From positions 1 through 64,000 of the forward strand of contig CAPQSW010000002.1 of NCBI GenBank assembly GCA_948688495.1: 64,000 nt of DNA, read 5' to 3'. The position numbers were made by a program, and so were the translations under genes. Source of the DNA: an uncultured Lachnospiraceae bacterium (GTDB lineage: Bacteria > Bacillota > Clostridia > Lachnospirales > Lachnospiraceae). The notes under the pieces are model-generated. The model made no database searches and was not told the DNA's origin. It worked only from the letters and a program-made list of their open reading frames with translations. This document shows positions 45,084 to 53,753 of the stretch, one piece after another (the first letter of the stretch is position 1; each line of letters begins with the position of its first letter).

Positions 45084-46537
45084 ACAGCTATCTTTTGGGA
45101 CGTGATATAGACGGATTATATAATTATATGCAGGGAAAGCAAGGACGGGAGACGCTATTATGTAATATGCTTGAAATCTGGTCTTTGGAAAAAGCACAGG
45201 GGATGCGGACAATCTTTTACAATGTGTTTTCTTATGAGGAAGCGATCAGGAAATATGATATAATTGACAAAATTATGGGGGTGATCGTCCATAAACAGGA
45301 ATTAAGTCTGCCAATCATCCAGTTTATTGAGAGGGAGATTTCAGTCTGGGCAATGATTGGCTGGACGTTAACGAATCAATGGGGTGTGAGGCAGATTGAG
45401 GCATTGGAGGCGATAGGAAGTTTCTTAAAGGAGCGTCATTATGATTCCGGTGTGATAGCGGTCCATGAGGGGATTTGTAAGAAAACTTTTCAAAAAGAGC
45501 TGTCTGAGGCTCTGGCACATGGGGATGGGTATTTGGCGTTAAAGTTGTTGGCAAAGATTTCAGATTCTGAACAGAAAGAGGTTTTGGTAAAAAAAGCAAA
45601 GGATAGTATCAGACAGGTCGAACAGAGGATGCAGGGCAGGTTGTATACACCTACCAATATGGAGAAGATTGGCGAATACTATATGATTGTGGATTGCTGG
45701 CATGACAGGGTCCTTTATTCTCGGGAATTGTGTGAGATTAAGGATTGGAGTTCTCTGGATTCCAATTTGCAGCATCCCCATTCTATCTGCCGGGAAAAAG
45801 GTATTTATGCTGTTGAGAATACAGAGGCCGGGACAGTCTGTTTTTACAAGAAAAAAGAATCATTTGTGAAGATAGGGGAACTTCCGGTTGGAAGAAGACC
45901 ACACAGGATACTGTATGATGAGAAGCGGGAGATGTTTTGGGCGCTTATGGGGGAATCCCAGGAAATCTTTGGCATAAAGGTTGTGAATGCGTCTATAGAG
46001 CTGCCTTTCAGACAGAAAATTGAAGAACTGCAGTCCTCTTATGTGCGCAGTATGAGAATTATTGACGGTAGATTTTATATTGTTTCCGGACCGGGCAATA
46101 TTTTGGAACTGTCATTTGCAAAGGATAAATTTGTTGTGGAACATAAGTATGCTGTGCCGCCAGAGTATTTTAGTATGAATGATATGATATATTTCCAGGG
46201 ATATTTCTGGATCTCTGTCTATCAGAATCGGGAGTATGAAAAGATGCCGGCGCTGTTAAGGCTGCCTTCCCTCAATGACTTTGGAACAGAGCGCTGCGTG
46301 GATCTGTATGGCACGCTGGGAATGAAAGGTATCCCGTATTTTTTCTCCTGGGTAGACGGAAAGCTGTGTATTCCTGAGATAGATACATACAGCAGAATTG
46401 TGTTGTATGATGCAAAAGATGGAGAATTGAAGGTAAACAGGGTGTTGTATGATTTCGGGAAGGCAGAGCTTTCAGATATTGTTTACAGCCACAGAAATGA
46501 TATAGATGTAAGGGAGTACATTTTAGGTACTATGTAA
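45041..46537 (+). CDS. Hypothetical protein with possible C-terminal beta-propeller, 498 aa
   Basis: No family recognised with confidence. The first 200 residues are helical, and residues about 205-490 contain repeating beta-rich blocks (YYMIVDCWHDRVLYS, HPHSICREKGIYAVENTEAG, RRPHRILYDEKREMFWALMG) that resemble NHL-type propeller blades. It has no signal peptide. It overlaps the preceding gene by 43 bases, with GGAGGTGA upstream of the ATG, and separates the two methyltransferase-kinase paralogues. A sugar-binding or scaffold role is possible. Confidence 0.68.
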   Translation: MSDEHKETGGYDKIDSYLLGRDIDGLYNYMQGKQGRETLLCNMLEIWSLEKAQGMRTIFYNVFSYEEAIRKYDIIDKIMGVIVHKQELSLPIIQFIEREISVWAMIGWTLTNQWGVRQIEALEAIGSFLKERHYDSGVIAVHEGICKKTFQKELSEALAHGDGYLALKLLAKISDSEQKEVLVKKAKDSIRQVEQRMQGRLYTPTNMEKIGEYYMIVDCWHDRVLYSRELCEIKDWSSLDSNLQHPHSICREKGIYAVENTEAGTVCFYKKKESFVKIGELPVGRRPHRILYDEKREMFWALMGESQEIFGIKVVNASIELPFRQKIEELQSSYVRSMRIIDGRFYIVSGPGNILELSFAKDKFVVEHKYAVPPEYFSMNDMIYFQGYFWISVYQNREYEKMPALLRLPSLNDFGTERCVDLYGTLGMKGIPYFFSWVDGKLCIPEIDTYSRIVLYDAKDGELKVNRVLYDFGKAELSDIVYSHRNDIDVREYILGTM

Positions 46538-46575
46538 GGGCAGGATGGAAGAATACATGAAATGGAAAAGAGGGA

Positions 46576-48276
46576 ATGACAGTGTACAGTGAGCTTATAA
46601 ATCGGTTAAAGCCAAAGCCAGCATTTAACTTGAGATGGTATACGGATAAGGATTTATACTCGGATGGGCCAGCAGAAGACCTGATTATCAAAATGATTGC
46701 AGAGAATGAGCCGGAGAAATACACAGAAGCTATCCTACAGAATATGAATTGGCCCGTCTATTATTATCTGACTCATCAGAGGAAAAACATCTTAAATTGG
46801 TATCCATTTAAAAAGGATGGCAGCGTATTGGAAATTGGATGCGGTATGGGGGCGATTACCAGTATGCTCTGTGACAAATGCCATGACGTAACTGCTGTCG
46901 AACTTTCTAAAAGAAGGGCAACGGCAACATTGCTGCGGTGCCGGGACAAGGAGAACTTGGAAATTATTGTAGGCAATCTAAATGATATTGAATTTGAGAA
47001 AACGTTTGATTACATTACGTTAATCGGAGTGTTGGAGTATCAGGGTACTTTTACGGATACTAAGAACCCCTATCTCGATTTCCTGGCGGGAATCAAAAAG
47101 CTGCTCAAGCCGGATGGGAAACTGCTGGTTGCCATTGAAAATAAATATGGGCTGAAATACTGGTGCGGCGCAGGGGAGGATCACACAGGAATCCCGTTTG
47201 AAGGGATGAATCAGTATTCCATTTCAAACAGCATAGCAAGGACATTTGCCAAAAAGGAATTGGAAGATTTGATAAAAAGCAGCGGTTTTGCGCATACATT
47301 TTTTTATTATCCAATGCCGGATTATAAGCTGCCAACGGTAATTTACTCTCAGAGCAGGACGCCAAAGGATGAGAATATGTATAACATGCAGCCGTATTAT
47401 ATTCCGGACAATACGACTCTGGTGGCAAATGAGATGGACATATATAAGGATATTATTGATAATGACGTCTTTGGTTTTTTTGCCAATTCTTTTCTGGTGG
47501 AGTGTTCCGATGATGCAGATCTGGGTATCGTTACCGAAAGTATTTTGAGTTCGGAACGGTTGGAAAAATACCGGATCGGTACTGTATTTACCAAGAATCA
47601 CACCGTAGAGAAATTCCCCTTATCAGAAGCAGAAGGGGCCGCCCATGTGGAGCAGATATTGAAAAATACCAGGGCAATGGAAGGAATGGGAAGGGGCGTA
47701 TTGCCGACGGAATTTAAGGATGGAAAATTGGTTTCGCCGTATGTGCAGGATGAGCTGCTTGAGAATCAGGTAATGGATGCCTGCAAAAAAGGGGACATTG
47801 ACAGATTTTATCAATTACTGGACAGGGTGTATCAGGAAATTCTTGCCTCGTCAGAACAGATTGCGGCAGAAGAAAATATCTTTTACACCATGCAGATTGA
47901 TACGGATACAAATTCGGAGAAATATGGACCCATTATGCGGATTGGGTATCTTGATATGATACTGCGGAATGCTTTTTATGCGGATGGAGAAATCCGCTGG
48001 TTTGACCAGGAATGGATTTTGGAATGTGTTCCTGCCAGATTTATATTTTTCCGTTCTGTGGTGTTACTGTATTCCAAATTTCCCTGGATAGAAGAGATAA
48101 TTCCAATTGCCGAGGCTGCAGGAAGATACCAGTTGCTTACGGCATGGCAGGAGTTTGACAGGCTGGACAATATGTTTCTGGGAATAACGGCAGACCTTGT
48201 GCACATCCGTCAGGGCCAGATACTTCGCGGCCAAAGCAAGGCGGCGTATTTAGACAACATAAAAAAGCTTTTGTAG
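46576..48276 (+). CDS. SAM methyltransferase fused to a kinase-like domain (WbdD-like architecture), copy 2
   Basis: A 566-residue paralogue of the gene at 43380, strongly similar through the first 250 residues (VLEIGCGMG, TAVELSKRRA, LIGVLEYQGTFTD) and more diverged in the C-terminal half. The kinase-like marks are conserved: Lys in TVEKF, Glu in AHVEQ, GYLDMILRN and WFDQEW. Conservation of exactly these residues amid divergence supports a functional site. Probably the two copies modify different positions of the glycan. GAGGGA lies close to the start. Confidence 0.72.
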   Translation: MTVYSELINRLKPKPAFNLRWYTDKDLYSDGPAEDLIIKMIAENEPEKYTEAILQNMNWPVYYYLTHQRKNILNWYPFKKDGSVLEIGCGMGAITSMLCDKCHDVTAVELSKRRATATLLRCRDKENLEIIVGNLNDIEFEKTFDYITLIGVLEYQGTFTDTKNPYLDFLAGIKKLLKPDGKLLVAIENKYGLKYWCGAGEDHTGIPFEGMNQYSISNSIARTFAKKELEDLIKSSGFAHTFFYYPMPDYKLPTVIYSQSRTPKDENMYNMQPYYIPDNTTLVANEMDIYKDIIDNDVFGFFANSFLVECSDDADLGIVTESILSSERLEKYRIGTVFTKNHTVEKFPLSEAEGAAHVEQILKNTRAMEGMGRGVLPTEFKDGKLVSPYVQDELLENQVMDACKKGDIDRFYQLLDRVYQEILASSEQIAAEENIFYTMQIDTDTNSEKYGPIMRIGYLDMILRNAFYADGEIRWFDQEWILECVPARFIFFRSVVLLYSKFPWIEEIIPIAEAAGRYQLLTAWQEFDRLDNMFLGITADLVHIRQGQILRGQSKAAYLDNIKKLL

Positions 48277-48287
48277 GAGGGACGAAG

Positions 48288-49412
48288 TTGAAACGGAATA
48301 TTTTATTGAATCCGGGGCCGGCGACTACGACGGACACCGTAAAAATGGCGCAGGTTGTGCCGGATATTTGCCCAAGGGAAAAAGAGTTTGCGTCTATGAT
48401 GAAACAGATGCGTAAGGATTTGGTCCGTATTGTCCACGGGAATCCTGAGCAGTATACGGCGGTGCTTTTCTGTGGCTCAGGCACATTAAATCTGGATGTG
48501 TGTATCAATTCGCTGCTGCCCGCCGATAAGAAAATATTAGTTGTCAATAATGGGGCATACAGTGCGCGGGCTGTGGAAATTTGTGAATATTACGGACTGC
48601 CCCATATCAATCTGAAGTTCCCAGTAGATGAATTGCCAAAGATTCCAGAAATCGAGAAAGTATTGCAGGAGAATCCTGAGATTGCCATGGTATATACCAC
48701 CCATAATGAGACTGGAACCGGGATTTTAAATCCAGTGCGTGAGATTGGCGCATTAGCACACCGGTATGGCGCTATATTTGTGGTGGATACCACATCTACC
48801 TTTGCCATGCGTCCCATTGATATAGAAGCAGACAATATTGATTTCTGCATGGCGTCTGCACAAAAGGGGCTGATGTCGATGACCGGCCTCTCCTGGGTTG
48901 TGGGTAAGACTCAGGTGATTCAGGAATCTGCAACTTATCCCAAGCGTTCCTACTATTGTAATTTATATTTGCAGTATGATTTTTTTGAGAAGACGGGGGA
49001 AATGCATTTTACGCCTCCGGTGCAGACCGTGTATGCAACACGCCAGGCAATCGAGGAGTATTTTGCTGAGGGTGAAATGGAAAAATGGGCGAGGCATACG
49101 GCGGTTTTTGAGGCAATCCATAAGGGTCTTTCCAAATTAGGGTTCCGCGACATGATTAAACGAGAATGGCAGGCAGGATTAGTCGTTGCCGTGAAGTATC
49201 CTGCAGATGTGAATTGGGATTTTGAAAAAGTACATGATTACTGTTATGCGCGTGGATTTACGATATATCCCGGCAAGATCGCAGATCAAAACACATTTCG
49301 TTTATGTGCGCTTGGGGCAATTACCCCTAAGGATATTGAGGATTTTTTTGTTGTCTTGGAAGAAGCGCTTATCACATTTGGGGTGCAGATACCAGTCTGC
49401 TATGAGGAATAG
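48288..49412 (+). CDS. PhnW-like class V aminotransferase
   Basis: A 374-residue PLP enzyme close to 2-aminoethylphosphonate:pyruvate aminotransferase. It starts LLNPGPATTTDTVKMAQ, with Asp167 (VVDTTS) and the PLP lysine at 193 (SAQKGL), almost the numbering of PhnW. The start is TTG with AGGAGG upstream. Directly followed by a cytidylyltransferase, which suggests an anabolic role: transamination gives an aminoalkyl phosphonate or phosphate that is then activated with CTP. Phosphonate synthesis would need PEP mutase and a decarboxylase, which are not in this window, so the true substrate is open. Alanine:glyoxylate-type activity is the alternative. Confidence 0.8.
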   Translation: MKRNILLNPGPATTTDTVKMAQVVPDICPREKEFASMMKQMRKDLVRIVHGNPEQYTAVLFCGSGTLNLDVCINSLLPADKKILVVNNGAYSARAVEICEYYGLPHINLKFPVDELPKIPEIEKVLQENPEIAMVYTTHNETGTGILNPVREIGALAHRYGAIFVVDTTSTFAMRPIDIEADNIDFCMASAQKGLMSMTGLSWVVGKTQVIQESATYPKRSYYCNLYLQYDFFEKTGEMHFTPPVQTVYATRQAIEEYFAEGEMEKWARHTAVFEAIHKGLSKLGFRDMIKREWQAGLVVAVKYPADVNWDFEKVHDYCYARGFTIYPGKIADQNTFRLCALGAITPKDIEDFFVVLEEALITFGVQIPVCYEE

Positions 49413-49429
49413 ATGGGAAGTGAAGGGAA

Positions 49430-50125
49430 ATGAGAGAAGAAATTGCCATGATTATGGCAGCAGGCCTGGGAAGCCGGATGCGCCCGCTGACAGAGACGGT
49501 ACCCAAACCATTAGTCGAAGTGGGAGGGACGCCTTTGGTTGAAACGGTCATACAGGGGTTAAAGAGGAGAAATGTATCTGAGATTTATGTAATCGTGGGA
49601 TATTTGAAAGAGCAATTTTCTTATTTATGTGAAAAATACAAGGGCCTTTTTTTGATTGAGAATAAGGAATATCGGACAAAAAATAATATTTCTTCCCTAT
49701 ATGCAGCCAGAGATATTTTAGGCAGGGCAGATTGTTTTATCTGTGAGGCAGATTTGCTGGTTCGGGATGCGGCATTGTTTGAGAGGGATTTTGAATCTTC
49801 CGGTTACTATGGGAAAATGGTCCATGGATATTCGGATGACTGGATATTTGAAATGGAGGATGGATTTATTTCCAGAGTAAAAAAAGGCGGAACTGACGTA
49901 TATAACATGGTCGGTATTTCCTATTTTAAGAAAGAGGATGCCAGGCTTCTTGCCGGGGAGATAACAAAGGCTTATGAAGAAGATGGAAACGGGGATTTAT
50001 ACTGGGACGAGGTAGTGGACTTTAATCTTAAGAAATTGCGGCTTAGAATCTTTCCGGTGGAGGAGGGGAAGATTGTGGAGATAGATACGGTAGAGGAATT
50101 AAATGCCCTGAGAGGAATGTTATAA
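49430..50125 (+). CDS. LicC/PntC-like cytidylyltransferase
   Basis: A 231-residue nucleotidyltransferase. The nucleotide-binding loop is AAGLGSRMRPLTETVPKPLV at residues 9-28, and a metal-binding Asp lies in CEADLLV. NNISSLYAAR is typical of LicC-type CTP:phosphocholine cytidylyltransferases and of PntC, which activates 2-aminoethylphosphonate. Next to a PhnW-like aminotransferase and ahead of two TagF-like transferases, it would make the CMP-activated donor. C. difficile 630 flagellin glycan genes show a similar pairing of a nucleotidyltransferase with a TagF-like enzyme (from memory). Substrate not proved. Confidence 0.8.
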   Translation: MREEIAMIMAAGLGSRMRPLTETVPKPLVEVGGTPLVETVIQGLKRRNVSEIYVIVGYLKEQFSYLCEKYKGLFLIENKEYRTKNNISSLYAARDILGRADCFICEADLLVRDAALFERDFESSGYYGKMVHGYSDDWIFEMEDGFISRVKKGGTDVYNMVGISYFKKEDARLLAGEITKAYEEDGNGDLYWDEVVDFNLKKLRLRIFPVEEGKIVEIDTVEELNALRGML

Positions 50126-50138
50126 AAGGAGACGACAG

Positions 50139-51911
50139 GTGATGAAGAAGGTTTCTGTGATATGCATAGATTGTGATTCCGCTTATATTGATGATAGGTT
50201 AGGAAATCAGACATATTCCAATCTGGAGGTTGTTGAAGCAGTAACAGGGAAGGATTTTTATCAGGATATTGTAGAATATTGTGAAAATACGGATAGTGAA
50301 TATATCTCTTTTCTGGAATCGGGACAATGGCTGGCACCCGATAAAATCAAGGATATGGTGGAATATGCGGAACAATTCGATCGGGCGGCGGTTATATCCT
50401 GTTATAGAGATCATGCAGAATGGGATGGTACGGTACTGTCATATCCGGACAGGGAATATCGCGGTCTGTTTCAGGGCAGGTTTTTTGAGGAACCTTTCCT
50501 ATTGTATAAGAATGTTTTAGAGAGCGGGCGCAACATACTGGGAAGTTTAACGACAGTTATGTTTCGCAGGGAGAAAGTAAAGCTTTGTATGGAGCGTCTT
50601 GGTCAATATGAGGTGAAGGAAAATCCGCAGATGCAGAAAACGTTTTTATTGCTGGAAATATTGGCAGGGCAGCCCATGTGTCTGTTGGAGAACGTGCTGG
50701 TATGCACGTTTGTGCAGGAATTGGATGTGGAATATTTAAAGAAGCAGGAAAGACTGTTTGAGCGCCAGTTTGAAATATTTGTAAGGATTCATGGATGGGA
50801 TATGAAGAACGCTGTGTCGGGAATTGCCAAGGTACACCGGTCACTGATACAGGAGACGGAGGTAAAAGACAGGGGACTGAAAAGGGAGATTACCCTGTTT
50901 GCCACGGATAAAGGAGAATACTACAATGTTCTGCCGATTATGCGGGAAGCCGAAAAAAGGGGATATAAGGTAAGGTACACGGATGACCTGGATGAAAAGA
51001 CAGAGATCGGAATCTACTGCCAGCATGCTGGGAAACCACAGAATGCAAAATTTTCTGTAGTCCTGCTGCATGACATGGTACAGGGACATAACCGATGGCC
51101 GAATATTTGGGAGGCAGAACACTGGTGTGAATATGATATAGGAATTGTTCCGGGTATAAGATGGAAAGAGCGGTGGGAGAGATGCGCCTTTGACTACCAC
51201 GCATATCCCAGGTGCGGTGCATATATGCTTGGGTATCCCAAAAGCCAGGAGGTATTCTCGGAAGAATTGGAGCGTCGGGTAAAGGAGTTAAAAGACGCTA
51301 TGAATTTGAAATATGATATTTCGGTGCTCTATGCGCCATCTTGGGAAAATGATGGAAAAGAAGATGATTTTGTGCAAGCCTTATCATCGCTCCCGGTAAA
51401 TCTTTTCGTAAAACAGGCTATGTGGCCTCTGGAGTTTGGCTGGGTGACTAAGAATAACGAGGATATGCGCAGACTTCATGAGGGGAAATATGATAATCTG
51501 TATTACATCGAACCGGAAGAAAGCATTATGGTTGCGCTGAAAATGTGCGATCTGATTGTTTCGGATGAATCGAGCGTTATGATAGAAGGGGCGATGTTTG
51601 GAAAGCCTGCGCTTGCTGTCCGGGACTGGCTGATACCGGATACGACTCCCAGCAGATTTGCAAGCATTCCCTATGAGGATGTCTATAAATGTAAAAAGAG
51701 CGAGCTGCGAGGCGCGGTTGAGAGGTTAATAAAAGATGGACTTCACAATACGGAAACGGCGAAACGGGCAGGGGAATTTTTTGCAAATAAAGAACACGTG
51801 AACAGGGATATTATGGACGCCATAGAATACTTTACTACCGGCAGGGGCAATACAGAGTTTATGAAATGGAAGATGTCCTGCCGCTATATGCCGGTAAATA
51901 TGTGGTCATGA
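50139..51911 (+). CDS. TagF-like phosphotransferase with N-terminal GT2-like domain, copy 1
   Basis: A 590-residue protein. The N-terminus (about 1-110) resembles a degenerate family 2 glycosyltransferase (KKVSVICIDCDSAYIDDR, EYISFLESGQW). Residues about 240-560 match the CDP-glycerol glycerophosphotransferase (TagB/TagF) fold: VLYAPSWENDGKEDDF and LIVSDESSVMIEGAMFGKPA. Such enzymes move an alcohol phosphate from a CMP-linked donor and leave a phosphodiester. A conserved C-terminal tail, SCRYMPVNMWS, is shared with copy 2. It lies 14 bases after the cytidylyltransferase that should supply its donor. Confidence 0.75.
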   Translation: MMKKVSVICIDCDSAYIDDRLGNQTYSNLEVVEAVTGKDFYQDIVEYCENTDSEYISFLESGQWLAPDKIKDMVEYAEQFDRAAVISCYRDHAEWDGTVLSYPDREYRGLFQGRFFEEPFLLYKNVLESGRNILGSLTTVMFRREKVKLCMERLGQYEVKENPQMQKTFLLLEILAGQPMCLLENVLVCTFVQELDVEYLKKQERLFERQFEIFVRIHGWDMKNAVSGIAKVHRSLIQETEVKDRGLKREITLFATDKGEYYNVLPIMREAEKRGYKVRYTDDLDEKTEIGIYCQHAGKPQNAKFSVVLLHDMVQGHNRWPNIWEAEHWCEYDIGIVPGIRWKERWERCAFDYHAYPRCGAYMLGYPKSQEVFSEELERRVKELKDAMNLKYDISVLYAPSWENDGKEDDFVQALSSLPVNLFVKQAMWPLEFGWVTKNNEDMRRLHEGKYDNLYYIEPEESIMVALKMCDLIVSDESSVMIEGAMFGKPALAVRDWLIPDTTPSRFASIPYEDVYKCKKSELRGAVERLIKDGLHNTETAKRAGEFFANKEHVNRDIMDAIEYFTTGRGNTEFMKWKMSCRYMPVNMWS

Positions 51912-51926
51912 TGAGAGGTAGAAAGA

Positions 51927-53717
51927 GTGAAGAAAGTTTCTGTGATATGTATAGATTGTGATTCGGACTATATTGACGACAGACTGGGGAATCAGACCTA
52001 TCCTAATCTTGAGGTTGTTGAGGCGGTTACGGGGAAGGATTTTTACCAGGATATTGTGGAGTATTGTGAATATACGGATAGTGAATATATTTGTTTTCTG
52101 GAAGATGGACAATGGATGGTACCGGATAAGATAAAACTTATGGTAGAATATGCAGACCGCCTAAGGGATGCAGCAGTTCTGTTTTGCCATAGGAATTATG
52201 CTGAAAAAGATGGTACGGTGGTGGCATATCCAGATAATAAATACCGCAATGTTTTTAAGGATACGCTGTTTGCCGGAGATCAGATTTTATACCGGTGCAT
52301 AGATAATGGGCGCAATCTGCTGGGGAATTTAACGACGACGATGTTTTGCCGGGAGAAGGCTATACCGTGCATGGAGAATTTAAAGCGGTATGCAGTAAAT
52401 GATAATCCCACAATGCAAAAGGCATTTCTGCTGTTTGAGATTCTCGCAGGCCGGGTTGTGGGAATTTTGGAAAAAACACTTGTCTCCACCTTTGTAGAGC
52501 CATTCCGTGCAGAAAAATTCAAATGCCGGCAGATGCAGTTTGAAAAGCAGTTACAGGTCTTTTCCCAGATTCATGGCTGGGAGGAGGAGCCTGGGATTTT
52601 CCCCGGAATTGCAAAAGAACATCGGGGGCTGGTTAAGGAGGAGAAGACAGAGAGCATAAAATTGAAAAAAGAAATAACTTTTTTTGCCACGGATGATGGT
52701 GAATATTATAATCTCCTTCCGCTTATGCACGAGGCGAAGAAGCGCGGATATCAGGTAAACCATACGGATAACATGATTGCAAAGGCAGAAATCGGCGTCT
52801 ACTGCCAGCATACAGGATATCCGCAGAATGCCAGATTTTCAGTAGTCTTATTGCACGATATGGCACAAGGGGCGAACCATTGGCCGAACCTATGGGAATC
52901 CGAACACTGGAGTGATTACGATATAGGAATCCTTCCGAATGAGGAGTGGAAGGAACGCTTTGAGAGGTGTTCCTTCCACTATTATACATGTCCCAGGTGC
53001 GGTGCATATGTGCTGGGTTATCCCAAGAGCAGTGAAGTATTTTCCAGTGAGCTGGAGGAACGTGCAAGGGAATTGAAGGAATCCCTGGGGCTTGCCTATG
53101 ATGTTTCCGTATTGTATGCGCCATCCTGGGAGAATGACGGCAAAGAGGATGAGTTTGTACATGCCTTAGAATCACTGCCAGTAAACCTTTTGGTGAAACA
53201 GGCAATGTGGGCGGAAGACCTGATGAGACTGATGGTGAAGGAAGGATATCAGAATATTACGGAAAATATACATAAAATGCGTGAAATGCATGAGGGAAAA
53301 TATAAGAATCTGTACTATATTGAGCCGGAGGAAAGCATTATGACTGCATTGAAAATATGCGACCTGATAGTTTCGGATGAATCCAATGTCATGATAGAGG
53401 GAATGATGTTTGGCAAGCCCGCGATTGCGGTAGAAGACTGGCTGATACCGGATGTAAATCCGCCAAGGCTGCCGAGTGTTCCGTATGAAAGCATTTATAA
53501 ATGTAAAAAGGCGGCATTGCAAGAGACTGTTACGCGTGTACTTTCCCAAAGCGCTGTAGATCTTACCCGGATGTCGGAATCGCTTTTTCCAAATAAAGAG
53601 CATGTGAACAGGGACATCATGGATGCTATTGAATATTTTACTGCCGGCGGGGAAAGAACAGGGTTCCGAAAGGAGAACATGTCCTGCCGTTATATGCCGG
53701 TCAACATGTGGTCATAA
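51927..53717 (+). CDS. TagF-like phosphotransferase with N-terminal GT2-like domain, copy 2
   Basis: A 596-residue tandem paralogue of the gene at 50139, nearly identical in the first 60 residues, including the run GKDFYQDIVEYCE, and again in the catalytic region (VLYAPSWENDGKED, LIVSDESNVMIEGMMFGKPA) and tail. The middle is diverged. The duplication keeps the reading order and the 15-base spacer. Two copies may attach the same group at two positions or build a short poly-phosphodiester chain. GT2-like function of the N-terminal domain is doubtful because no DxD motif is seen. Confidence 0.75.
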   Translation: MKKVSVICIDCDSDYIDDRLGNQTYPNLEVVEAVTGKDFYQDIVEYCEYTDSEYICFLEDGQWMVPDKIKLMVEYADRLRDAAVLFCHRNYAEKDGTVVAYPDNKYRNVFKDTLFAGDQILYRCIDNGRNLLGNLTTTMFCREKAIPCMENLKRYAVNDNPTMQKAFLLFEILAGRVVGILEKTLVSTFVEPFRAEKFKCRQMQFEKQLQVFSQIHGWEEEPGIFPGIAKEHRGLVKEEKTESIKLKKEITFFATDDGEYYNLLPLMHEAKKRGYQVNHTDNMIAKAEIGVYCQHTGYPQNARFSVVLLHDMAQGANHWPNLWESEHWSDYDIGILPNEEWKERFERCSFHYYTCPRCGAYVLGYPKSSEVFSSELEERARELKESLGLAYDVSVLYAPSWENDGKEDEFVHALESLPVNLLVKQAMWAEDLMRLMVKEGYQNITENIHKMREMHEGKYKNLYYIEPEESIMTALKICDLIVSDESNVMIEGMMFGKPAIAVEDWLIPDVNPPRLPSVPYESIYKCKKAALQETVTRVLSQSAVDLTRMSESLFPNKEHVNRDIMDAIEYFTAGGERTGFRKENMSCRYMPVNMWS

Positions 53718-53753
53718 TAATTTGAAATTCTATCAGGCGAAATGAGGTTTCTT

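Noticed and set aside
48288..50125. Complete phosphonate biosynthesis pathway
   Set aside because: No PEP mutase or phosphonopyruvate decarboxylase is visible in the window; the TPP enzyme at 58285 is of the acetolactate synthase size and type, not the shorter decarboxylase.
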